Positions 20,554 through 30,773 of a stretch of DNA of 64,000 nucleotides are shown piece after piece; the first letter of the stretch is position 1, and each line of letters opens with the position of its first letter. This stretch comes from Pegea sp. RAD2-039 (Eukaryota; Chordata; Thaliacea; Salpida; Salpidae), in the NCBI GenBank assembly GCA_034620365.1, contig JAQGEQ010000145.1, positions 124,001-188,000 of the forward strand, in the 5' to 3' direction. Position numbers and translations under genes: made by a program. The notes under the pieces are model-generated. The model searched no databases. It saw nothing but the letters and a program-made list of their open reading frames with translations, and was not told the DNA's origin.

Positions 20554-23500
20554 ATGGGTTGTTTCTGCTCCCAGCCAAAGGCTGGTTCAGATGAAACTAA
20601 GGCACAGACTGAAGCAAACAGACGTATAAATATGGAGATTCAAAAGGATAAACATTTATACAGGAGTACTCATAGATTATTACTTTTGGGTATGCATCCA
20701 GTTCTATTTATTCTTTCAAGTTTTCTTTTATACTCAATAAAGATTATTAAAAAAGTTGTTGTTTGGTTAGTAATTTTAGGAGATTGGGAATAATATTCTA
20801 ATAATCTTCTTTACTTTTTAAGTTTTCAATTAATTTTTTTTTAAATCTTTCAACAAATCTGTTAAAATGGTTGTTGTCGATTATAAGACTTAATTGATTA
20901 CTGATTACTTTATGTTAAAATCGCCATCCTAATATAAAAACATGAAATTAAATTCTTAAAAGCCTCTTAAAAGCATTTTTTATTTTCTGATTCATTTAAA
21001 AAATCAATTTTTCAATTAACTTATTTGCATTATATCTTTATTAACTATAAATATGAAAAGTATCTACATATCAATAAGTTCATATTTGAATTGTTGTAGT
21101 ATAGAAATCGTCAAGTTAACAGCTTTTTTAATAACTTTCCAGTTTCTAAACAAATTTATTTCTATTAACAACTTTTTGAGAATTGTCACAAATGCAATTT
21201 TGTTGATATACGAAACTTTATTTATATTTCACTGTCTATCTTTCATAAAATGTAATAATAGTTCCTTTTAATACTGTAAGTGTATAAAGTTTGCATCAAT
21301 ACATGAAGAAATAATCTTTCTTACTTCATCAGATCATCATATAAAGTTTTAATGTAATTTTAAACCATATAGTTATGAGTAGTTGATAATTGTTCTACTG
21401 TGGCTGCCTTATGCATTCAGTTAATTTATTTAAACTATATTGAAGTAAGAAGTATAAGTGTTCAAACTTTAACCCACTTGTTCTATTTTTACACTTGTTT
21501 TTTTCTTCTAAAAACTTGTTTCTTCATTTTTAATTCTTTTATTTACTGTTATCTCAATTTTTTCACAACTGTTTTAAATCTACTTAATTTTAAAATAACA
21601 TTCTTTTTACTTGCCTACTTAAAACTTAATTTTAATCTTCTCAAAAACTTGTAAAGCTATCCACTGTAACTTTTCTGTTGACTTTGGTGGTATGCGATGG
21701 CTTTCAAACAAACACTGTTATTTGTTATCAGGAGCTGGTGAGTCCGGTAAAAGTACAATTGTTAAACAAATGAGGATTTTACACGTGGACGGATTTAAGG
21801 ATGAGTAAGTATTTTAATTGTATCTTAATTTCTATAAATATCATTTCTATAATCAATTTACAAAAGTGTTTTTATATTTGAAAATATAAACATAATTAAA
21901 GTAGATTGAATGAGCAAATGTGAACTTGTTAAGGTTGTGCACAAAGGACCTCTTTAAAGCTTAGAGAAGATCTTTTATCAGACAGATCTTATTACTATAG
22001 TTTGATTTTTTAATAGATCTCAAATATAAACTCATTAAAAATCATTCCTGGTCACTGTCACTTTGAAATCTTCCTGTTTATATTGAGATTAAAGCGTTTA
22101 AAGTTTCTTTCTAAAAATAGAAAATTTGCTGAATGTAAAATATGAAATTTAAAAGAACGTTTGTTGAAACCACCGCTAGTGAAATATAAGCACAATCAAA
22201 TGTTCATAGAAATAACTATGTGCTGCTAGCTTACTGCCGTCTGTATGTATCTCTAAGAAAACAGACTGCTATTTTTAAATTACTTTCCGTATTTTTGGCA
22301 CTCAAATTATTCTATTAAAAAGCTTGAATACAGGCAGTAGGACTTATTTATATGTTTTTTGGTATCAATTAACAGTTTGCAAGCTTTGTTTTAACTCGCA
22401 TTCAATATACAACCATCTATTTACTTTAACTAGTAGTTACAAAGAAATTTTATTCTTACATTCAATAGCAAACTGTATTTCGTATTCCTTCCCATTTGCT
22501 CATGAATAATTTATAAGAAGAAATCACTACTAGAAAAGTTATCTATATAAGTTGCATGGATTAGATGCTACAGAACAGTGAGTTATTTGGCTTGAAAATT
22601 ACCTCGAAATTTAAATAGAAATGTTTCAATTTGATCTACTTATAGAAACTCATTGAATATATCTGATTTGACCCTGGAAACTTTATTTTCATGATTTAAA
22701 TCTTGTTCTATTCCTTTTCAATCACATGTATATGATTTTAGAATTTAGTGGTCAAAGCAACAAAAAGTTTCGAAATTTAAGTTAAACTGTAAAGTTTTCT
22801 ATTTTTAGTCAGCTTAAAAGATCCAGTTTTATAAAAGTGCTTTTATTTTTACAACTTTTTGAAGTAATTTTTGGAAAAAATTTGATAAAATTGCTAAAAC
22901 TTCATTAAAAATAAGATAATTTCAGAAAGTTTGTTTCAAATAAGTTCACTAAAGAAGCAAAAATATCAGCAAGCATGAAATTGTTTTCAACTTGATTTTC
23001 ACTTTTATCAAATTATGAAAATTGAGTAATACAAAAATGATGATTTTTTAACTTTTAGAAATAATTAAGTTTGTAAAATGTTGAAGAAATAGAAATATGT
23101 GCAAATTTCTAAACCGACTTTTAGCAGCCTTGCTAGCTAGCTTAGTTTAGTTGCTTGTCTCTCAAAACCCTCCATTAATATCATAGAAGGTCTAAAAATA
23201 GCACTGAGCTAAAAATAACTTCGCCAAACAGAACAGCAAAGATATAAGAAGAAACTGAAACGCTTTTCAATTATTATGTATGTAGAAAAGAGCCTGGAAA
23301 AACTTCTCGTTTCTTCTACAGCTCGCTTCTCATAAAATAAAACAGCCAAGTAAACTTAAAGCGAGGAGGAGAGTTTAGTGGGAGGCGGCGCTATTCCTCT
23401 CCCTTTTCTACTCCAACGAAACATCGTATTTTAGCGGTTGGTTCGATTAGCGGTTAACTTACCCGGAAATTTTTTTCCGACACAGCCGATAGTTATGGTC

Positions 23501-26500
23501 AGATGTTATAATGGCCCAGCTGTTTTTATATTGAAATTTTTCATTAAAATTCTTTTTATATAAGCAGGGGAGGATACTTGGATTATCAAAATTCTTTACA
23601 GCCTGCTGCTTCTGCTGCTTGTTTATTTTTAGTTTTTTTTCGCTTGACTATTTGTAGTTTATTATTATTCAACTCCTATATCCGCGAATGCCCTCAAATA
23701 TCTTGTTGCTATTTCTCCTAAATACTTTTCAATTTTTAAATGTTTCATTTCAATATTTCACAAAAAACTTGCTGATACTTTTCTACTTGTCAACTATAAT
23801 TCGATTATTGTGTGTTTAGTAACACTACTTATGTGTTATAAAAATAACAGAATATACTTCAAGTTAGATATTTATACTCATAGCTGTTTGTGATTAATAA
23901 TTTCTATGATTTTCTTGTAGTGAACGCAAAGCTAAAATCGTGGATATAAAGAAGAATATGAGAGATGCGATGATGGTGAGAATATTTGATGACTAACTTG
24001 TTTTTTTATTAGCTTAAGTCATGAAATAAAAGGTTGTTCTAACCATCAACATTCAACACTTTTTACACGATTGTTTTGAACTTGTATCAAATCTGACCAA
24101 AAAAACAGTTGACAGTTTTGACTGAGAATCGATAGCACTTGTTTATTTGCTTCTTTTTAAGGCAATGACGAATGCGATGGCTGTGTTAGACCCACCATGC
24201 TCGTTGGAATTAGAAGAGAACGAAAACTGTTTAAACTACTTTCGAGAAACTGCCTTAAAAATGCAGATAGAAGAAAATTTCACAGAAGTACTTGATCTGT
24301 TTTTTGTTAATTTCTTTTCTACTGATTCATTACTAATCGTTGAATTTTAAAAGGAATTTTTCGACTGCTTAGAAAAATTGTGGAAAGATAAGGGGCTGCA
24401 GAAGTGCTTTAGAAGAAGCAATGAGTATCAGCTGATCGATTGTGCCAAGTAGTAAGTCTTCCAATCACTATACTTTTGTTTACTTTTCAATTTGACAAAT
24501 AGTTTCAAGCAACAATTGATCAGTAGCTTAATTTCTTGCTGTTTTACTTTATATTTCCTCCCACCTATATTTTTATCTCTCTAAATATAGATATTTGCAA
24601 ATGTTTTTATCAATACTTTCAAATGAATTATATCTTTATTTCCTTTTTAGCTTCTAATCTAGAACATTTACTTTTTATAAACATTTTTGACAGATTTAAA
24701 ACTTTATCAAAATAGTTTGTGATCCAAGAAACCAGTCGAAAGTTCTATTAAAGCAATATTCTCCACAACTTTCTAACTACTCACTTCACAACTATACATT
24801 TCACAATCTTATTTTCTACTTTAGCAAGAATTGATTTTACTCTTTGCTTTGTTTTTCTTCGATAAAATTATTTTTTGTTTAAATTGAAGATGAAACATTG
24901 GAGAAGAACTTTTTGTGTAATGCTTACACTGAGCAGGATTTTATTTTCGCCTTTTAAGCCTACAACATAACTGGTTTATTAAACGATTAGTTAGACGAGG
25001 CTTATTTATGCAACTAATCTTATCATCTTACATTTACAATCTACAAATAACTAGTTGTTATTTATAGTTCGTTGAATTTACAAAATAAATCTTGAAATGT
25101 CTTGCTGCTAATTACAAACTATTTCCTTTTCTTCTCATTCACTTACATAATATTTCTTTCTCTTCATGCTTATTATTGAAAAAGAATTATAAAATTTAGA
25201 AAACTCATCAAGTTTTTATCAATAAGTTTACTTTTTATTTTAGATCAAGTCTAGTTTAAATAGAATCTAAAGATTTACTTTTTATTATCAACCAATTCAA
25301 CAAGTTTCTATTTTCTTTGTTTAAAATTACTTCAAGCAAATATTGGCTTCAATTCGAGACTTACTCTTTTCAAACAAACTTTTTTGAAATAATTTTTTTT
25401 TAATTTATTGAAATTTTTGATTTCAAAATACAATGATAGATATATTGAACAGTTATTACTGCATCTAAACGCTTCTTACCCATCATTTCATCATTTTTCT
25501 ATAAATAAATCTTCATTTAAACCAACCAACAGCTAATTAATCGATGTTCAGACTTTTATATTCCAATCTCATCCAAACTCAATCTTCATCAAAACTTTTT
25601 TGAAATTTAAGAACCATAAAAATTTGATGTCAATCTCAAATCACTGATGATAAAAATCACATTTTCTCAATGAAAGAAACATTTGAAAAGTTCAAACCGC
25701 TGAATGTAACTACAAACACCATTCACAACACCAACCTTTTCAATAAAACCATCTCTAAAATTTCTACATTTACAAAAATCTTCTTTTTCATTTCAGTGTT
25801 TTCATCATTTTTCTAATTTAATGATATTTTTTATGTAGTTTCCTCGACAAAATACCTTCAATTCGATGTGAGTACTACATCCCTTCAAATCAAGTACGTT
25901 CATCTACTAATTCACAAAATGATTTTGTAAATCAAATCTTACTTTAAGGACCTCCTTCGCTGTCGAGTATTGACGAGAGGTATTTTTGAAACAAAATTTC
26001 AAGTTGACAAAGTCCATTTTCAGTAAGTCTTCTTCTCTTATCATCAAATCATGTCTTATTCTTCTCTTTCAGTATGTTTGATGTTGGTGGTCAACGAGAA
26101 GAACGGAGGAAGTGGATTCAGTGCTTCAACGGTTAGTACCATCTCAAGATCATTACATCTTCATTTTATGTCATGTAGATGTAACTGCTATCATCTTTGT
26201 GGTTGCAAGTAGTAGTTATGATATGACAATACGAGAAGATACTGATCAAAATCGTCTCAAAGAAGCACTTGAACTGTTTAACAACATTTGGAATAACAGG
26301 TCGCCTTTACTTTATGATAAAAGTGTCTTTTTACAAATGATGGTTGTTTACAGATGGTTGCGAACCATTTCAGTAATTCTTTTTCTAAACAAACAGGATG
26401 TTTTGGCTGAAAAAGTGCTTCATGGTCGAACACAAATTTCTACTTACTTCCCAGAATTCACTAGCTACGATATTCCAGCAGATGGTGAGTTAGTGACGTC

Positions 26501-27501
26501 ATCAAATGACATTTTAAGTCGATTAAAGTGTAGTGAAAGCAGTTTGAAGCTACTTTTCATCACTATATTTTCACATCTAATTACTTTTTTTATAAATTAA
26601 ACTTTTTTCAGCAACAATTGAAGAAAATGAGGATTCGAAAGTGACGAAAGCAAAGTATTTTATTCGAGATGAATTTCTGGTAAGTAATCATACCTCCTAA
26701 CCACCTGTCCCACAACCACCTGTCCTACTACCACCTGTCCCACAACCACCTGTTTCACTATCACCTCTCCCACAACCACCTGTCCCACAACCACCAGTCT
26801 CACAACCACCTGTCCCACAACCACCTGTCCCACAACCACCTGTCCCACAACCACCAGTCCCACAACCACCTGTCCCACAACCACCTGTCCTACTACCACC
26901 TGTCCCACAACCACCTGTTTCACAACCACCTGTCCCACAACCACCTGTCCCACAACCACCAGTCTCACAACCACCTGTCCCACAACCACCAGTCCCACAA
27001 CCACCTATCCCACAACCACCTGTCCCACAACCACCTGTCCCACAACCACCTGTCCTACTACCACCTGTCCCACAACCACCTGTTTCACAACCAGCTGTCC
27101 CACAACCACCTGTCCCACAACCACCAGTCTCACAACCACCTGTCCCACAACCACCTGTCCCACAACCACCTGTCCCACAACCACCTGTCCCACAACCACC
27201 AGTCCCACAACCACCTGTCCCACAACCATCTCTCCCACAACCACCTGTCCCACTACCACCTGTCCCACAACCACCTGTCCCACAACCACCTGTCCCACAA
27301 CCACCTGTCCCACAAACACCTGTCCCACAACAGTTGTAACTTCTAATCTTTCTACAGCGTATCAGTTCATCAGGATCACAACGCCATTACTGCTATCCAC
27401 ATTTTACAACCGCCGTTGATACGGAAAATATCCGAAGAGTTTTTAATGATTGTCGAGATATTATTCAAAGAATGCATTTGAAGCAGTACGAACTACTATG
27501 A
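20554..27501 (+). CDS. GNAS: Stimulatory G-protein alpha subunit (Gs-alpha), complete
   Basis: GTPase that couples receptors to adenylyl cyclase at the plasma membrane. Twelve coding exons: 20554-20689, 21732-21804, 23921-23975, 24162-24287, 24354-24451, 25839-25893, 25949-26022, 26073-26131, 26179-26299, 26354-26484, 26612-26679 and 27358-27501 (TGA). All phases join to 379 residues, the size of the short mammalian isoform. Motifs: P-loop GAGESGKST; switch I RCRVLT with the Arg targeted by cholera toxin; switch II DVGGQ with the catalytic Gln; NKQD; TTAVDT where vertebrates have TCAVDT; Gs-type tail [10 protein letters not shown]. Start chosen at 20554 (MGC, needed for Gly/Cys lipidation; A at -3, G at +4). 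An in-frame ATG at 20545 would add MPN. The acceptor TTTTTATAG at 20531 shows a spliced, or possibly trans-spliced, leader. Introns range from 47 to 2116 nt, and the last is filled by a minisatellite. Confidence 0.98.
26701..27330. repeat. 15-bp minisatellite, 42 units, filling the last Gs-alpha intron
   Basis: Unit CCACCTGTCCCACAA, 42 copies without an indel (630 bp) in an intron of 678 nt. It begins 21 nt after the exon-11 donor and ends 27 nt before exon 12. Variant units recur every 11 units: CCTACTA-type units are numbers 2, 13 and 24; TGTTTCAC units 4, 15 and 26; CCAGTCTC units 7, 18 and 29. That gives a 165-bp higher-order period repeated three times. Because 15 is a multiple of 3, long but meaningless frames are open (Pro-Pro-Val-Pro-Gln on plus, Gly-Gln-Val-Val-Val on minus). 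If the intron were retained, an in-frame TAA at 26698-26700 ends translation before the array. Confidence 0.97.
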
Positions 27502-28581
27502 AACTTACTGCTGTCGGCATCATCTAGGTTCAAACCACAAAAACGCCATTTTCTACCGGCCACTATCAATCTGGACATCTTCTGACGTCAGTAACGTTCT
27601 TGGTCTTCATATTCATCTTTTGGTTCAACTTAATGAAAAGCAAGCTGGTTGGATACTGACGAGAGTTACTCTCAACACAAAATGCAACAAATTGTCTGTT
27701 TTAGTGTCCACGTTTAGATAATTTTCCACCTCTACCGACCGGCGCCCACTTTCAACGCTGTGTTAATGACGTAAGTGGAAATGTGACGTCATCAGGTGGA
27801 CAATCTTTCATCTATTTAAATGCTTCTAGGAAATGTTTGTGGGCACTTTTTAGGACCCCCTGGCGACCCATTAACCGCTCTCTTTAATCAATTTTAATAA
27901 TTTTCTCACCAAAAAAACTGTCGTCAAAACCAACTGGTTGTCATAGCAACGACTTCCAGCTGCGGACTTTGCGTCTTTCATCTACTTGCGTTGAACGCGA
28001 GTAATTTGATGACGTCATAAAACGCGACTTCGACGTAGTCACATCCTTTAGCGAGCGAAAGAAGCTGGTGTCCTACCGTGTCACTGATGTCAACAACTCG
28101 AGCACATGATCAGTAATGACGTCATTCGACGCGATAAAGAAGTGGTGGACGGTGGGGCGTTCTGCGAAATATCACTGTAACAAAACTCGTCCGCCGTCTA
28201 CCCTTTTCTCACCAATCAACTAATCAGAATCTTCAGCCCTGTTCACGTGACCTAAAACCATTCCAATCAACAACTCCTGGACCTCCTGGTTTCATGCATC
28301 ATATTTATTAGCTTGGAATTTACTTTTAGTCGAAGCATCAATTCAATTTTTCTCTCGCTAGTTCGGTACATTCAATTTGAAAGGATGTTCGGTTTTGTGG
28401 TCTTGTTGACCCCTATTTAAGGCTGTGAATCGATTTGACTGCGGCGTTTGTAGCTTCATCATGAAGATATCAACAGCAGTTAATGGTGGGAATGGTCTAC
28501 AGGTAGAAGCGATCATTTATCAGCTTTCAACTGCCTTCATGAGGCAACTTATTAACTTCATCAAATTTCATTTATTGTTTA
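27502..28581 (+). other. Gs-alpha 3'UTR (probable)
   Basis: About 1.1 kb after the stop, visibly richer in G+C and CpG than the surroundings, with four exact TGACGTCA sites and one TCACGTGA site (28243-28250), leading to an AATAAA at 28582. No open frame of note. Confidence 0.55.
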
Positions 28582-28587
28582 AATAAA
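28582..28587 (+). terminator. Candidate poly(A) signal of Gs-alpha
   Basis: AATAAA in a T-rich context followed by a GT/T-rich stretch (TTTTTTGTTGTTG), about 1.08 kb after the stop codon. No transcript evidence. Confidence 0.45.
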
Positions 28588-29221
28588 ATATTTTTTTTCA
28601 ACTTTTTTGTTGTTGTTTTATGTCGGATGAAATCGGGTGAATTTATTTTTGTTGGTTTGCTCTACAGTGAGTAATTTTGGTGCTCTTCAAAAGCATCAAC
28701 AATTCAAATTGATTTTTTTTCTTTTATCACGTTTTAATATCTCCCTTTTATCCCCAAGTTCACGTTTAGATCATGACAAACTTGTTTTATTAACTTTTTC
28801 GGCACAAATATGAGTTTTGTGCATCTTTTTCACCTACTTACCAATTGACTTGTTAAATGCCGGTTCTTTTGTTGAGTGACTTGTTAACAGTTGTATTCGT
28901 GTATAGTTAGCTCCTACTTTTCCTTCGTCTCTACCCTTTCTACTCTTATCATCTTCTTTATTCTCACCTTCAAACCCTTTTCTGCATATTAACTACACCT
29001 TTTTCGGTGGTTGTATTTTCCTTTTTTTCGCAATTGATCTCATGAAAAAATGGATAACGATTTTGTGTGATTTTATATCAAATGATCAGCTGAGTTTTTA
29101 GTGGTTAGATAAACGAGTGGTTTCGAATCCTACCTCGTCGAAAATAAGGCGCTGAATATTTTCCGAGTAAAAGTTTTGATCATAAAACCAGATAGAAAAT
29201 CTACCATCTCTTGACTTCGTT
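28588..29221. other. Spacer between Gs-alpha and second minisatellite
   Basis: About 630 bp of ordinary noncoding DNA with pyrimidine-rich stretches. Nothing recognisable. Confidence 0.5.
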
Positions 29222-30033
29222 GTCACTGTACCACACCACTGGGCAGTGTCACTATCCCACACCCCTGGGCCGTGTCACTGTCCCACACCACTGAGTCGTG
29301 TCACTGTCCCACACTCCTGGGCCGTGTCACTGTCCCACACCACTGGGTCGTGTCACTGTCCCACAACACTGGGCCGTGTCACTGTCCCACACTCCTGGGC
29401 CGTGTCACTGTCCCACACCACTGGGTCGTGTCACTGTCCCACACTCCTGGGCCGTGTCACTGTCCCACACCACTGGGTCGTGTCACTGTCCCACACCCCT
29501 GGGCCGTGTCACTGTCCCACACCACTGGGCCGTGTCACTGTCCCACACCCCTGGGCCGTGTCACTGTCCCACACCACTGAGGTGTGTGTCACTGTCCCAC
29601 ACTCCTGGGCCGTGTCACTGTCCCACACCACTGGGTCGTGTCACTGTCCCACTCCCCTGGGCCATGTCACTGTCCCACACCACTGAGCCATGTCACTGTC
29701 CCACACCACTGAGCCGTGTCACTGTCCCACACTCCTGGGCCGTGTCACTGTACCACACCACTGGGCAGTGTCACTATCCCACACCCTTGGGCCGTGTCAC
29801 TGTCCCACACCACTGGGTCGTGTCACTATCCCACACCACTGAGCCGTGTCACTGTCCCACACCCCTGGGCCGTGTCACTGTCCCACACCACTGAGCCGTG
29901 TCACTGTCCCACACCACTGAGCCGTGTCACTGTCCCACACCACTGGGCCGTGCCACTGTCCCACACCACTGGGCCGTGCCACTGTCCCACACCACTGGGC
30001 CGTGCCACTGTCCCACACCACTGGGCCGTGCCA
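29222..30033. repeat. 26-bp minisatellite, about 31 units
   Basis: Unit CACTGGGCCGTGTCACTGTC followed by CCACAC (26 bp), about 31 copies. Unit types tend to alternate (ACCACTGGG / ACYCCTGGG), giving a partial 52-bp dimer. One unit near 29578 carries a 2-bp insertion. The left-end triplet (GTACC, GGCAGTG, CTATCCC variants) recurs near 29750-29790, which suggests a block duplication of roughly 520 bp. The right end is homogenised for GTGCC. The unit is not a multiple of three, so all three plus frames stay open and yield spurious His/Pro/Cys-rich frames. Confidence 0.96.
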
Positions 30034-30773
30034 ACGAGCAGCGGATTTAAAAATCGGGGGTCATTCAGCGTACGCTACTTTCCACTGATATTAAAGCGCA
30101 TGCGCAGATATGAAGAAAGTCTGACTTTGTAGTTCAGTTAAAAAAAGAAATAAAAAATTTTTAGAAAATATATTTTGAAAACCTTAGAACTAAATCATTA
30201 TATAAATAATCCAGAATGTTAGTTTTAAAAAGTCCATTTGTAATCTTTTTATTTAGATATTTATATTCGATATATTTTAACCAACTTTGATCTTTACTAA
30301 CTAAGAAAATGTTCTACAAACTCCATTTCAAATAATTCATTTCAAATAATTCTTTAATTCAAACTAAACAGATTTGTAAAGTAGAATATTTTGATTTCAA
30401 ATCAGAATATTATTTCTATCATAAAACTAAATACTTTCAAACGACTTTTCTGAATTTCAAAGTAAATATTATATAATTATTTTGTTATATTATTGATTAT
30501 ATAAAAATCTGATTGAATTAAACACTTGATGACGTCATGAGAGCTTGAATATCATTGTGATGTCAAACAACTGATGACCTTTGATCTTTCAATAAAATTT
30601 TCATATAATAAGATGAAAAAAGCTACAAATATATTTGCGAAGACAACAAAGATGAAAACGCGACTTATTTGCATACAAGTCACCCATGACGTCACAAACA
30701 AACATCAACATTTGGCAGTTAGTAAAATTCGATCTGAGCTGACGTCAAATCGCGATCAGAAAACGTCACGTGA
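30034..30773. other. Spacer and protease 3' flank
   Basis: About 740 bp containing the 3' flank of the minus-strand protease gene, with three exact TGACGTCA sites and one TCACGTGA (30766-30773) abutting its stop codon. No gene seen; the plus-strand frame at 30.57-30.79 kb lacks coding features. Confidence 0.5.

Noticed and set aside
26660-27328. Two long minus-strand frames rich in Gly-Gln-Val-Val-Val
   Set aside because: They are the 15-bp minisatellite read in frame; the array lies in a Gs-alpha intron and a 15-bp unit keeps frames open automatically.
29246-30132. Plus-strand frames of 100-198 codons rich in His, Pro, Cys and Thr
   Set aside because: All three frames of the 26-bp minisatellite are open and encode the same cyclic peptide; no splice sites, domain or composition supports a protein.
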